A stretch of 64,000 bases of DNA from contig NZ_CP119082.1 in NCBI RefSeq assembly GCF_029027965.1, positions 1,716,001-1,780,000 of the forward strand, given 5' to 3'. The DNA is from Paracoccus sp. S3-43. GTDB taxonomy: Bacteria; Pseudomonadota; Alphaproteobacteria; Rhodobacterales; Rhodobacteraceae. Below, piece after piece: positions 45,914 to 55,001 of this stretch. Position 1 is the stretch's first letter; each line of letters starts with the position of its first letter. The notes under the pieces were generated by a model. The model was given only the letters and a program-made list of their open reading frames with translations. It did not search any database and was not told where the DNA came from. The translations under genes were made by a program, and so were the position numbers.

Positions 45914-46908
45914 GCGGCCACCGAGGCATCGCCGAAGGCCAGGCGGATCAGCGCCAACGTAGCCGCAGGGCTGTCCGCGCGCAGCATCCGGTCGCGCAGC
46001 GGCGCGCCGTTCGCATCCGCATACCAGCCCAGATGCTTGCGCGCCACGCGCAGGCCCAGATCGGTGCCATGGAAATCCAGCATGTCCTCGTAATGTTCGG
46101 CCACCGCATCGGCCAGCGCCCCGCCCCGCGGCACCTGCGGGGCGGGCGCGCCCACCAGATCATGGGCGATCTGCGCCAGCCGCCAGGGCGCGCCCTGCGC
46201 GCCGCGCCCGACCATCACCGCCTCGGCGCCCGAAGCCGCAAGCGCCGCCCGCGCCGAGGCCGCGTCCACCACATCGCCATTGGCGACCAGCGGCGGGCGG
46301 CCCGTCAGGTTCGCCACCGCCCGGATCCGCGTCCAGTCGGCCTGCCCCTTGTAGAACTGCGCCCGCGTCCGGCCGTGAACGGTCAGCATCCTGACCCCCG
46401 CATCGGTGGCGCGGCGGGCCAGATCGGCGGCATTCAGGCAGTCCTCGTCCCAGCCCAGCCGCATCTTCAGCGTGACCGGCACACTGACGGCACCCACCAC
46501 CGCGTCGATCAGCGTCAGCGCGTGATCCAGGTCGCGCATCAGCGCCGCGCCCGACAGCCCGCCCGTGACCTTCTTGGCCGGGCAGCCCATGTTGATGTCG
46601 ATGATCCGCGCGCCCATGCCCTCGACGATTCGCGCGGTCTCGGCCATCGCCCCGGCCTCGCGCCCGGCGATCTGGACGCTGACGGGCAGCGCGCCCTCGG
46701 TCAGGGCCCTGGCGCGGACGGCGGCGCGGGTGGACGGGCGCGGCGTCACCATTTCCGTTGACGCGACCATCTCGCTGACCATCAGCCCGGCGCCGTAACG
46801 CGCAACGGCGCGGCGAAACGGCAGATCGGTGATTCCCGCCATCGGTGCAAGAAACACCGGCGGGCCAAGCCGCGTGTCGCCCAGAATGATCGGATCGCCG
46901 AACTGCAT
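45910..46908 (-). CDS. dusB: tRNA-dihydrouridine synthase DusB (NifR3)
   Basis: FMN enzyme that reduces uridines in the D-loop of tRNA. The start ATG 46906-46908 (MQFGDPIILG) gives 332 residues. Landmarks are 'PVFLAPMAGITDLPFRR', 'IDINMGCPAKKVTGGLSGAA' with the catalytic Cys, 'VTLKMRLGWDEDCLNAADLA' and 'MLTVHGRTRAQFYKGQADW'. It is the first gene of the dusB-ntrB-ntrC run. The 230 bases to sdaA are AT-rich in part ('TATATTTTAATCAATAA' near 47000) and should contain both divergent promoters. Confidence 0.96.
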   Translation of the reverse strand: MQFGDPIILGDTRLGPPVFLAPMAGITDLPFRRAVARYGAGLMVSEMVASTEMVTPRPSTRAAVRARALTEGALPVSVQIAGREAGAMAETARIVEGMGARIIDINMGCPAKKVTGGLSGAALMRDLDHALTLIDAVVGAVSVPVTLKMRLGWDEDCLNAADLARRATDAGVRMLTVHGRTRAQFYKGQADWTRIRAVANLTGRPPLVANGDVVDAASARAALAASGAEAVMVGRGAQGAPWRLAQIAHDLVGAPAPQVPRGGALADAVAEHYEDMLDFHGTDLGLRVARKHLGWYADANGAPLRDRMLRADSPAATLALIRLAFGDASVAA

Positions 46909-47138
46909 GTCCTGTTCCTTCGCCTTGACCCAAGCGGGCCGCAAGCCAGCGGTTGCGGGCACCGATGCCGCTTCTTTAACCATCCGCGCACCTGCCTATA
47001 TTTTAATCAATAAGCCCGCTTTGCAGGCAGGGCCAGCGCGATCCGACCTGTCGCCAAGATCCCGCAGCCTTGCCGCAATCGCCGTGGCAGCCCGGCCCTG
47101 CACGTGTTTAGATAAGGGCGTCATTGCAAGGGGGACGC

Positions 47139-48521
47139 ATGTTCCTGTCGGTTTTCGATCTGTTCAAGGTGGGCGTCGGCCCGTCGTCCTCGCATACGAT
47201 GGGGCCGATGGTGGCGGGCGCGCGGTTCCTGGACGAACTGCGCGCCCAGCCCTTCAAGGCGCATGGGCTGAAGGCCAGCCTGCACGGCAGCCTCGCCTTT
47301 ACCGGCAAGGGCCATGCGACCGACCGGGCGACGATCCTGGGCCTTGCGGGCTTCCTGCCCGCCACGCTGGACGCCGAGGCCGCCGAGGCCGCCCTGGCCG
47401 CGAACCGCGACACCCGCGTCCTGTCGCCCGAGGGGCTGGGCGATCTGGCCTTCGACCCCGACCGCGACCTGCGCTTCGATTACGATCACGCCTTGCCGGG
47501 ACACGCCAACGGCATGACGCTGTCGGCCACCGACGCGCAGGGCGACGTGATCTTCCACCGCGTCTATTACTCCATCGGCGGCGGCTTCGTGCTGACCGAT
47601 CAGGAACTGGCCCGCAAGGGGGACGAGAAGCGCAGCGACGACGCCCCCGCCGTGCCCTTCCCCTTTGCCAGCGCGGCCGAGATGCTGGCGATGGCCGCGG
47701 CCTCGGGCAAGTCCATCGCCCGGATGAAGCACGACAACGAACGGGTGTTCCGCAGCGAATCCGAGATCCGCGACGGGCTGATGCGGATCTGGCAGGTGAT
47801 GCGCGACTGCATGGATCGGGGCCTGACCACCGACGGGATCCTGCCGGGCGGGCTGTCGGTCAAGCGCCGCGCCAAGGCGATCCACGAGAAGCTTTTGGCC
47901 GAACGCGGCATGAACCTGACCGCGCCCCATGTCATCAACGACTGGATGTCGACCTATGCCATGGCCGTGAACGAGGAGAACGCGGCGGGCGGCCAGGTCG
48001 TCACCGCGCCCACCAACGGCGCGGCGGGCACGGTTCCGGCGGTGATCCGATACTGGCTGGACCATGTGCCCGGCGCATCCGAACGCGAGATCCCGGAATT
48101 CCTGCTGACGGCGGCGGCCATCGGCGGGTTGGTCAAGCACAATGCCTCGATTTCCGGAGCCGAGGCCGGATGCCAGGCCGAGGTCGGCAGCGCGTCGGCG
48201 ATGGCGGCGGCGGGGCTGGCGGCGGTGCTGGGCGGCACGCCGGAACAGGTGGAAAACGCGGCCGAGATCGCCTTGGAACATCACCTGGGCATGACCTGCG
48301 ACCCGGTGAAGGGACTGGTCCAGGTGCCCTGCATCGAACGGAACGGCCTGGGCGCGATCAAGGCGGTCAGCGCGGCCAGCCTGTCGCTGCGCGGCGACGG
48401 CAGCCATTTCGTGCCGCTGGACGCCGCCATCGAGACGATGCGCCAGACCGGCCGGGACATGTCGGACAAATACAAGGAAACCTCGCTGGGCGGGCTGGCC
48501 GTCAACGTGCCGAATTGTTGA
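47139..48521 (+). CDS. sdaA: L-serine ammonia-lyase (L-serine dehydratase)
   Basis: Iron-sulfur enzyme that converts L-serine to pyruvate and ammonia. The start ATG 47139 ('FLSVFDLFKVGVGPSSSHT') gives 460 residues; a TTG at 47124 lies before the ribosome site AAGGGGGA and is less likely. The beta (1-150) and alpha domains are fused in one chain. The cluster ligands are Cys in 'ISGAEAGCQAEVGSASAMAA', 'HLGMTCDPVKGLVQVPCIER'. Family signatures and length are complete. Confidence 0.95.
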   Translation: MFLSVFDLFKVGVGPSSSHTMGPMVAGARFLDELRAQPFKAHGLKASLHGSLAFTGKGHATDRATILGLAGFLPATLDAEAAEAALAANRDTRVLSPEGLGDLAFDPDRDLRFDYDHALPGHANGMTLSATDAQGDVIFHRVYYSIGGGFVLTDQELARKGDEKRSDDAPAVPFPFASAAEMLAMAAASGKSIARMKHDNERVFRSESEIRDGLMRIWQVMRDCMDRGLTTDGILPGGLSVKRRAKAIHEKLLAERGMNLTAPHVINDWMSTYAMAVNEENAAGGQVVTAPTNGAAGTVPAVIRYWLDHVPGASEREIPEFLLTAAAIGGLVKHNASISGAEAGCQAEVGSASAMAAAGLAAVLGGTPEQVENAAEIALEHHLGMTCDPVKGLVQVPCIERNGLGAIKAVSAASLSLRGDGSHFVPLDAAIETMRQTGRDMSDKYKETSLGGLAVNVPNC

Positions 48522-48627
48522 TCGATCCTTCCGGCGGGCTGTCGCCGCCCGCGCCGCCATCCGCTTGTGCCGCCGCCCGGCGGTTGCTAACGCTGGCGTG
48601 ACAGTGATCCCCAAAGAAGGCTGACCG

Positions 48628-49530
48628 ATGACACCGCGTCTTGCACTCATCGCGCTGATGACCCTGCCTCTGGCCGCCTGCGAGGGCGTGACCCTTCCCG
48701 GCTTCGGCACCGCCGAACCGCAGGTCCAGGGCCACAAAGGCCCCCCCGGCGTGTCCCCCCTGGAACAGCCCATAGAGACCGGCACCGAGGCGAAGGCCGT
48801 ATCGACCGCCGAGGCCGCGACCTATAACACCGCCGCCTTCAGCGCGCGCGGGAACGAGCCGTTCTGGGCCGTCGACGTGGCGGGCAGCACCGCGATCTAC
48901 AAGACGCCGGACAACCAGAAGGGCCGCGCGATCCGCGTGAACCGCCTGGCCTTCGCGCAGGGCGTCGAATATGTGGGCGTCCATGCGGGCCGTCCCTTCG
49001 TGCTGAACATCCGCGCGACCGAATGCCAGGACAGCATGTCGGGGCAGGATTTCCCCTTCACCGCCCGCCTGACCGTATCGGGCAAGTCCAACGCCGGCTG
49101 CGCAGCCCCCGCCGCGCCCGAGGTCGCGACCGCCGTCGCCGCCATCAAGGCGCCCGCCCCGGCCGCTCCGCGCGCAACCCCGGCCGCCACCCGTCCGGCG
49201 GCGACGCGCCCCGCGCCGACCCCCGCGCCGGCCGAGACCGCGCCCGCTGCCCCGGCTCCGACGACGCCCCCGGCCCCAACGACCACCCCGGCGGCTACCC
49301 CGGCGCCCGCAACGCCCCCCGCCCCGGCATCCGGGGGCACCGCCGATCTGCCCCCGCCGCCCGCTGCGGAATCCACGCCCGCCTCCCCGGCTGCGGAAAC
49401 CGGCGAAACCGGCGCCGCCGCCCCGATCGTCCCGGAACTGCGCACCCTGCCGCCCGCAGGATCGACGGGCGCCGCCCCGGACGCGGCCCAGGACGCGGTG
49501 ACGACGACCCCCACCGAACCCGCCGAATGA
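48628..49530 (+). CDS. lipoprotein with COG3650-type domain and Ala/Pro-rich tail
   Basis: A 300-residue protein with a lipobox ('LMTLPLAAC', Cys18). The domain at about 70-155 has 'SARGNEPFWAVDVAG' and 'NIRATECQDSMSGQDFPF', the pattern of the COG3650 family (HslJ-like fold). From about 165 it is almost pure Ala/Pro/Thr repeats to the end. It is probably tethered to the outer membrane and spans part of the periplasm. Function unknown. The tail is compositionally like those of the proteins at 26304 and 31775. Confidence 0.8.
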   Translation: MTPRLALIALMTLPLAACEGVTLPGFGTAEPQVQGHKGPPGVSPLEQPIETGTEAKAVSTAEAATYNTAAFSARGNEPFWAVDVAGSTAIYKTPDNQKGRAIRVNRLAFAQGVEYVGVHAGRPFVLNIRATECQDSMSGQDFPFTARLTVSGKSNAGCAAPAAPEVATAVAAIKAPAPAAPRATPAATRPAATRPAPTPAPAETAPAAPAPTTPPAPTTTPAATPAPATPPAPASGGTADLPPPPAAESTPASPAAETGETGAAAPIVPELRTLPPAGSTGAAPDAAQDAVTTTPTEPAE

Positions 49531-49559
49531 CGGCCCGACCGCCCTGCGGCAGCCATGCC

Positions 49560-49580
49560 GCACCAGGCAGTTCCTGGTGC
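49560..49580. other. perfect 8-bp hairpin between lipoprotein and YjbH genes
   Basis: GCACCAGG (49560-49567), loop CAGTT, CCTGGTGC (49573-49580). No T tract follows, so it is at best a Rho-aided end or a transcript-stability element. Confidence 0.45.
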
Positions 49581-49645
49581 GCGCGGACTGTCGGCGGGGC
49601 GGATTGCCGTCTATGATCCGGCCAAAGCCGAAACGAGGACACGCC

Positions 49646-51820
49646 ATGCGCCGATCCCCCCTTATCCGACGCCTGATGGCGACAACCCTGCCCGTGGCCC
49701 TTGTGATGGGGTCGGTCAGCACCACCGCCGTGGCCGATCCGCTATATGCGCGGAACATGTCCACCTATGGCCTGGCGGGCGGCATCGACACGCCCACGGC
49801 GGAAACCCTGCCGGACGGCACGCTGGGCGCGACGGTGTCCTGGTCGGACTATAGCCGCCGCAGCAGCGTGGTGTTCCAGGCACTGCCGAAGCTGACCACG
49901 GTCCTGCGGTATTCGCGGGTCGACGGCATCACGGAAGCCGATAACGATGCGATCACGGACCGGTCGCTGGACCTGCGCTATCAGGTGCTGGAGGAACAGG
50001 GCTGGCGCCCGGCGGTTGCCGTAGGGTTGCAGGACTTTCTGGGGACCGGAGTCCATTCGGGCGAGTATATCGTCGCCACCAAGTCGGTGACGCCCAGCAT
50101 CCGCGTGTCGGCCGGTCTGGGCTGGGGCATCCTGGCAGGCAAGCCCCGCACCATCGACAATACCGGCCAAGGCGGCGAGCCCAATGTCGACGACTGGTTC
50201 CGGGGCGGCACGAAGCCCTTTGCCTCGGTCAGTTGGCAGGTCAACGACCGGCTGAACCTGGTCGCGGAATATTCGAACAACAAATATATCGCGAAATACA
50301 TCGATGGCGGGGTCTACCAGCAGGGCGAAGAGCCGGCCAGCCGCCTGAACCTGGCCGCCCATTACCGCTTCGGCCAGAATTACGAAGCGGGGCTTTACAC
50401 CATCGGCGGGCAGACCTTCGGGGCGCAGTTCTCGCTGCTGCTGAACCCGCGTCAGTCGCCCTATCCCTCGGGCCTGGAAAAGGCTCCGGCGCCTGTCCGC
50501 CCGCGCCCGGCCCCGCAGGCCGATCCCGATGGCTGGTCGGGCGTCTGGGCGCAGGATCCGACCGCCCAGCCCGCCCTCCAGACCGCCCTTGGCGATGCCA
50601 TGGCCAAGGAAGGCCAGATCCTGGAAAGCATGGCCCTGTCGTCCAACCGGGCCGAGGTGCGGCTGCGCAACGGCCGCTATATCAGCCAGGCCGAGGCCAT
50701 CGGCCGCACCGCCCGCCTGATGACCCGCGCCCTGCCGCCTTCGGTGGAAACCTTCGTCATCACCTCGACGGCCGATGGCATTCCCACCTCGTCCGTGACC
50801 CTGCGACGCTCGGACGTGGAGCGGCTGGAAAACACCGAGGCGGGTCAGATCGCCGATGTCTCGACCCTGACGGATGCTCCGGCGCGCGCGCCGGGCCTGG
50901 TGCGCAGCGAAGGGGTCTATCCGCGCTTCCGCTGGTCCGTCAGGCCGTATTTCAGCCTGGGCGTCTTCAATGCGCAGGACGGAATCAGCTACGAGGCAGG
51001 CGGCCAGGCCCGCGCCAGCTATGAGATCATGCCGGGGCTTGTCGCGACCGGCGCGCTGCGCCAGCGGGCCTTCGGCAATATCGAACGGCGCGGTCCGACC
51101 ATCGATGGGCGGCGCTACAGCTATGACGAATACCTGGCCGACCCCTCGCTGGAAACATCGTCCGACGGAGTGCCGCGGGTGCGGTCGGATACCCGCATGT
51201 ACAGCGACAATCCCAACCCGGTCATCCCGGAACTGACGCTGGCTTATTTCGCAAAGCCCACACCGGCCGTTTATACCCGCGTGACCGCCGGCCTGCTGGA
51301 ACGCGCCTTCGGCGGCGTCTCGACCGAGGTGCTGTGGAAACCCGCGGGATCGCCCCTGGCCCTGGGGGCCGAGATCAACCACGTCAGGAAGCGCGACTTC
51401 AACCAGCTGTTCGATTTCCGCGACTACGAGGTGACGATGGGCCATGTCTCGGCCTATTACGAATTCCGGCAGGGCTTCATCGCGCAACTGGATGTCGGCA
51501 AGTATCTGGCGGGCGACAAGGGCGCGACCATCAGCCTGTCCCGCGAATTCGCGAATGGCTGGCGGATCGGTGCCTATGCGACCAAGACCGACCTCTCGGC
51601 CGAGGAGTTCGGCGAAGGCAGCTTTGACAAGGGCGTCAGCCTGTCGATCCCGCTGGGCTGGGCGACCGGGCAGGCATCGCGCGAACGGGTCAATTCAAGC
51701 CTGCGGTCGCTGTCGCGCGATGGCGGGGCGCAGCTGAATGTCAACGACCGCTTGTATGAACGGGTTCGCGAAAGCCATTCCGTCGAACTTTACGAAGGCT
51801 GGGGGAGGTTCTGGCGATGA
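49646..51820 (+). CDS. YjbH/GfcD-like outer-membrane exopolysaccharide protein
   Basis: A 724-residue protein with a signal peptide (1-31, ending 'TTAVAD'). 'NMSTYGLAGGIDTPTAETLP' and 'LRYSRVDG' are typical starts of YjbH-domain proteins, and 'SVSWQVNDRLNLVAEYSNN' and the alternating beta strands suggest a beta-barrel or double barrel. YjbH and GfcD act in export of exopolysaccharide or group 4 capsule. It overlaps the next lipoprotein gene by ATGA. No YjbE or YjbG gene is in the window, so this is a reduced operon. Confidence 0.88.
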   Translation: MRRSPLIRRLMATTLPVALVMGSVSTTAVADPLYARNMSTYGLAGGIDTPTAETLPDGTLGATVSWSDYSRRSSVVFQALPKLTTVLRYSRVDGITEADNDAITDRSLDLRYQVLEEQGWRPAVAVGLQDFLGTGVHSGEYIVATKSVTPSIRVSAGLGWGILAGKPRTIDNTGQGGEPNVDDWFRGGTKPFASVSWQVNDRLNLVAEYSNNKYIAKYIDGGVYQQGEEPASRLNLAAHYRFGQNYEAGLYTIGGQTFGAQFSLLLNPRQSPYPSGLEKAPAPVRPRPAPQADPDGWSGVWAQDPTAQPALQTALGDAMAKEGQILESMALSSNRAEVRLRNGRYISQAEAIGRTARLMTRALPPSVETFVITSTADGIPTSSVTLRRSDVERLENTEAGQIADVSTLTDAPARAPGLVRSEGVYPRFRWSVRPYFSLGVFNAQDGISYEAGGQARASYEIMPGLVATGALRQRAFGNIERRGPTIDGRRYSYDEYLADPSLETSSDGVPRVRSDTRMYSDNPNPVIPELTLAYFAKPTPAVYTRVTAGLLERAFGGVSTEVLWKPAGSPLALGAEINHVRKRDFNQLFDFRDYEVTMGHVSAYYEFRQGFIAQLDVGKYLAGDKGATISLSREFANGWRIGAYATKTDLSAEEFGEGSFDKGVSLSIPLGWATGQASRERVNSSLRSLSRDGGAQLNVNDRLYERVRESHSVELYEGWGRFWR

Positions 51821-52473
51821 TGAACGGCACGTTGAAAATCACGCTGGCGGCGACCCTGCTGGCCGGGCTTGCAGGCTGTGGAAACGATGGCCGGGGTTTG
51901 GGTCCGTTCGGCGCTCTGGTCCAGACCGCCGGTCAGGTGATGGCCGAACGCCGCGCCGAGGGACAACAACCCGCCGCCGCCGCCAAATCCCCCCAGGAGG
52001 CCGCGGCCGAGGCCCTGCGCATCAATCCCGGCCCGCTGATCCAGGTCGGCTTCGAAAACCTGGACCGCACGCAGGTCATGGCGATGACCGGCCAGAACGG
52101 CGCCATGCGCACCTACATGACCCCGTCCGAGGAAGCGGTGATCCTGCGGAACGGAATGCTGGTCGGCACGCGCGGGCTGGGCAACGACCTGTCGGTCGCC
52201 GAGCCGGGAACCGAAGGGCTGATCCGCGCGGGTGCGTCCGGCAGCGGCACGCGCGTCATGCGCTATCTGTCGGGCGACGGGCTGGAACGGCCGTTGCGGT
52301 TCGCCTGCACGGTGGGCGCGGGCCCGCGCCCCGGCGTGATCGTGGAATCCTGCCAGGGCCATGGCGCCAGCTTCCAGAACAGCTATATGGTGCAGGGCGG
52401 CCAGATCCCGGTGTCGCGCCAATGGCTCGGCCCGGTCCTGGGCTATGTCACGATCCAGACCCTGCGGCCCTGA
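51817..52473 (+). CDS. YjbF/GfcB-family lipoprotein
   Basis: A 218-residue lipoprotein with lipobox 'LLAGLAGC' and a beta-rich domain: 'LIQVGFENLDRTQVMAMTGQ', 'MRTYMTPSEEAVILRNGMLV', 'GTRGLGNDL' and 'SFQNSYMVQGGQIPVSRQWL'. GfcB/YjbF proteins accompany YjbH-type barrels in polysaccharide export. Its start overlaps the YjbH stop. A strong terminator follows. Confidence 0.85.
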   Translation: MMNGTLKITLAATLLAGLAGCGNDGRGLGPFGALVQTAGQVMAERRAEGQQPAAAAKSPQEAAAEALRINPGPLIQVGFENLDRTQVMAMTGQNGAMRTYMTPSEEAVILRNGMLVGTRGLGNDLSVAEPGTEGLIRAGASGSGTRVMRYLSGDGLERPLRFACTVGAGPRPGVIVESCQGHGASFQNSYMVQGGQIPVSRQWLGPVLGYVTIQTLRP

Positions 52474-52493
52474 CACGGCTGCCCTGATCGGCG

Positions 52494-52523
52494 AAAAACC
52501 GGCCCCTGCGGGGCCGGTTTTTT
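52494..52523 (+). terminator. Rho-independent terminator after the YjbH-GfcB pair
   Basis: CCGGCCCC (52499-52506), loop TGC, GGGGCCGG (52510-52517), then TTTTTT. AAAAA precedes the stem, so it could also work on the minus strand. Confidence 0.92.
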
Positions 52524-52976
52524 CAGTTGCCCGACAGATAGGCGTCCTGGACCAGCTTCAGCTTGCGGGCAAAGGCTTCCTGGAATCGCGGATTGGCGCG
52601 CAGCGGGCCGAACACCGTCCCGTTCGCAACGGGGTGGAGGCCGATTTTGCCGCTGGCTCGGACGGTGACGGTTTCGGCCAGGCCGGTGTCTTCCACATAG
52701 AAGAAGCTGTCCGATCCAAGTTGTTCGCTGACGCCGTATGCGGCCCTGCCATTTGCCGCCCTGGTCCGAGATGCGCAGGTGCTCGGGGCGGACGCCAATG
52801 GTCGCGGCGCCGTATCCGGCCGCCGTCAGCGAACAGGTTTCCTCACGGGGCTGCCGGTCGAGGTAGCTTCACGGCGGCCGCGATGTGCGGCGGTCCTGCT
52901 GGGCCTGGGGCACGCCCGCCATCTTCATCGTGAAGGCGATGTTCCGGCGCACCGACATGTGCGGATAGAGCGATCA
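52523..52976 (-). pseudogene. decayed ATP-binding subunit of a sugar-type ABC transporter (MalK/UgpC class)
   Basis: On the minus strand three pieces in different frames match one family: 'SLYPHMSVRRNIAFTMKMAG' (Q-loop region, near 52950), 'IGVRPEHLRISDQGGKWQG' (regulatory domain, near 52780) and 'GVSEQLGSDSFFYVEDTG' (TOBE region, near 52720). The Walker A, signature and Walker B parts between them are deleted. The tail up to 52523 is open but not in family register. It is a clear pseudogene. Confidence 0.7.
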
Positions 52977-53039
52977 ACCGCACGCTGGCGCAGGTCTGCC
53001 AACGGTCCCACTGCCGCTGCCGGTCGGCTCGCAGCGGGT

Positions 53040-53360
53040 GATGATCGAGGGGGGCGCGGCGGCGGGCCTTGCCGCCCGGATCGTCGCCGGCCCGCAACCT
53101 GCCGATGCCGATCGTCGTGAAAGAGTTCGTCATGGGCCTGTCCGCCCGCGTCGTCGGCCGGCTGGCGGCCGAGGGCGTGCGATCTTCGACGTGGCGGGCG
53201 CGGGCGGCACCGACGGGGCGCCCGACCCCGCCGCGGCCTGTTTCGCGGGACGGGGCATTCCCACCGCCGAGGCGATCCGCGCGGCACGCGCGGCGGCCCC
53301 GGATGCGGGGATCATCGGATCGGGCGGCATCGTCACCGCACTGGAGGCGGCGCGGGCGTC
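53040..53360 (+). pseudogene. decayed type 2 isopentenyl-diphosphate isomerase gene (fni/idi2)
   Basis: The plus strand reads 'PMPIVVKEFVMGLSARVVGR' in one frame, then after a shift at about 53185 'IFDVAGAGGTDGAP' and 'GIPTAEAIRAARAAAPDAGI' and 'IGSGGIVTALEAARA'. This order is that of the FMN-binding half of type 2 IPP isomerase. Both ends are missing. Mevalonate-pathway Paracoccus carry this gene; here only a relic remains. Confidence 0.65.
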
Positions 53361-53407
53361 CCGGCCGGGCACGCGGCCGCACGGTGGACCAAATGCGCGG
53401 CTGAGGG

Positions 53408-53430
53408 AAAACGGCGCCCCTGGGGGCGCC
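53408..53430 (-). terminator. Rho-independent terminator after the DUF2382 genes
   Basis: On the minus strand GGCGCCCC-CA-GGGGCGCC is followed by GTTTTCCC. It lies 12 bases after the stop of the 305-residue DUF2382 gene. Confidence 0.75.
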
Positions 53431-53441
53431 GCCTTTCGATC

Positions 53442-54359
53442 TTACAGGTTCCGGTCGGGGTCGCGGCGGATCGTGCCGGTGCCGTCGCGATCATCCTCGA
53501 TCTCGACCTCGGTATGGCGCACAGTATCCGAGACGGTCTCGCGATGCGTGTCGCTGGTCTTGCGCAGGCCGATTTCCTCGACCACGCGGGCTTCCTTCTG
53601 GACCACCGCTTCCTCGCGGTATTCCTCGGCCTCCAGGGTGCGGTCCTGGAATTCGGCGTCGGCGCCGCTGAGGGCGCGGTCCACGGGGCGGCGTTCGATT
53701 TCCACGCGTTCCTCGCGCAGATCGACGCTTTCGCTCACCGGCTCCTCGACCGTATAGGCGCGGACGCGGACACGGCCATGGCTGGTGTCGCGCTTGCCGA
53801 TGCGCAGGCGTTCCTGGACCACCGGGATCGTTTCATCGTCGGTCCCGAGGCCCCGCTGGTCCGAATGCGCGCCGTATTCGGTCCGGGCATCCAGATCGCC
53901 CGTGGCGCGGCCGCCCGCCAGCGTCCCGGCACCGGCCGCAGGGACGGCATAGTCGCTGCCTTCATACCCGCCCCAGCCTTCGGACCGCCAGCTTTCCGTG
54001 CGCTCGTCCAGATTGACGCTGCCTTCGTCGTCCAGGATGTCCAGGGCGGTGTCGTATTGCGCGGCCTCAAGGCCCGTCACCGTCACCAGATAGCCGCCGC
54101 GCGACAGCCCCTCGGCATAGGCATAGCGATCCTCGTCCGGGAAGAAGAAATCGCTGAGGCTGTCCCAGAAACCCTTGTCCCCGTCGCGCGAGGCGGTCGC
54201 GGTCGTGGTGTCCGACCCGCCCGCGACCATCCTGATCCGGTCCGTGGGAATGCCCGCCTGGGTCAGCCGGTCCACCGCGCGTTGCGCGTCGTCGCGACTG
54301 TCGAACAGGGCGGTCACCGAGGTTTCGCTCGTGGCGGCAAAATCGTTGTCATAGGTCAT
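53442..54359 (-). CDS. DUF2382 (YsnF-like) stress protein with N-terminal GlsB/ysnF-type domain
   Basis: A 305-residue acidic, charged protein starting at ATG 54357-54359. Residues 1-115 form a flavin-free 'general stress' type domain ('VTALFDSRDDAQRAVDRLTQ', 'YAEGLSRGGYLVTVTGLEAA'). From about 185 the DUF2382 domain follows ('ETIPVVQERLRIGKRDTSHG', 'RVRVRAYTVEEPVSESVDLR', 'EERVEIERRPVDRALSG'). Such proteins are induced by desiccation, osmotic or radiation stress; molecular role unknown. Its start overlaps the next gene by 11 bases. Confidence 0.85.
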   Translation of the reverse strand: MTYDNDFAATSETSVTALFDSRDDAQRAVDRLTQAGIPTDRIRMVAGGSDTTTATASRDGDKGFWDSLSDFFFPDEDRYAYAEGLSRGGYLVTVTGLEAAQYDTALDILDDEGSVNLDERTESWRSEGWGGYEGSDYAVPAAGAGTLAGGRATGDLDARTEYGAHSDQRGLGTDDETIPVVQERLRIGKRDTSHGRVRVRAYTVEEPVSESVDLREERVEIERRPVDRALSGADAEFQDRTLEAEEYREEAVVQKEARVVEEIGLRKTSDTHRETVSDTVRHTEVEIEDDRDGTGTIRRDPDRNL

Positions 54360-54771
54360 CGTGATGGTCCTTGCTGCTGGGTTGGGTGTGGCCGTCGGGG
54401 GACAGACGGTCGATGCGGACGGTTTGCCGACGCGTCTCGACCGGGATGTCGACCGTCTCTTGCCGCGTGATGCGGCGGACATGGACCTCCTCGCGGAGAT
54501 ACAGTTCGCGGGTAACGACCAGCCGCTCCTCGACCACCGGGATGATGGTCAGGTCGCCCTCGGTGGTGGTTGGGGGCATCGCATCCACCCGGCGGTTCAC
54601 CGGCACCCGCAGCACCTCGACCTCTTCGCTGGAAAGCTGGGCGGGAAGGTGCTGCTGGACGGTTTCGGTCCGGGTATCGATGCGCACGCGGCCGGTCGGG
54701 ACGGTCCGCTTGGTCAGGGTGACCCGTTCTTCCACCAGCGGAAGAACGTCGGGCTTGGGTTCGTCGGTCAT
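54349..54771 (-). CDS. short DUF2382-domain protein
   Basis: A 140-residue protein made of two DUF2382-like halves: 'VLPLVEERVTLTKRTVPTGR' and 'TIIPVVEERLVVTRELYLRE', each followed by 'VRIDTRTETVQQHLP' or 'VHVRRITRQETVDIPVETRR'. It is the first gene of a two-gene operon with the 305-residue paralogue. The 230 bases upstream to the IS5 end show no gene. Confidence 0.82.
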   Translation of the reverse strand: MTDEPKPDVLPLVEERVTLTKRTVPTGRVRIDTRTETVQQHLPAQLSSEEVEVLRVPVNRRVDAMPPTTTEGDLTIIPVVEERLVVTRELYLREEVHVRRITRQETVDIPVETRRQTVRIDRLSPDGHTQPSSKDHHDDL

Positions 54772-55001
54772 TCGGTCCCCGATGGTGAGCGGCCCTGGCT
54801 GACCAGGTGAAGACCAACGGGCGCCGTCCCAAGTCGTTCCGTTCACATCGACGCGATCGCGCCATCGGCAAAGGTTCGCCGCAGGACGCCTGCCACCGCA
54901 GCGACAGGAAAAGTCGGCCAAGCCATTGAAACCAGAATGGGGCGGGCCGCCGTCTTAAAATATTCCTGTTGTCAATTCTGTTGATGAAATGCGCTTGCCG
55001 T

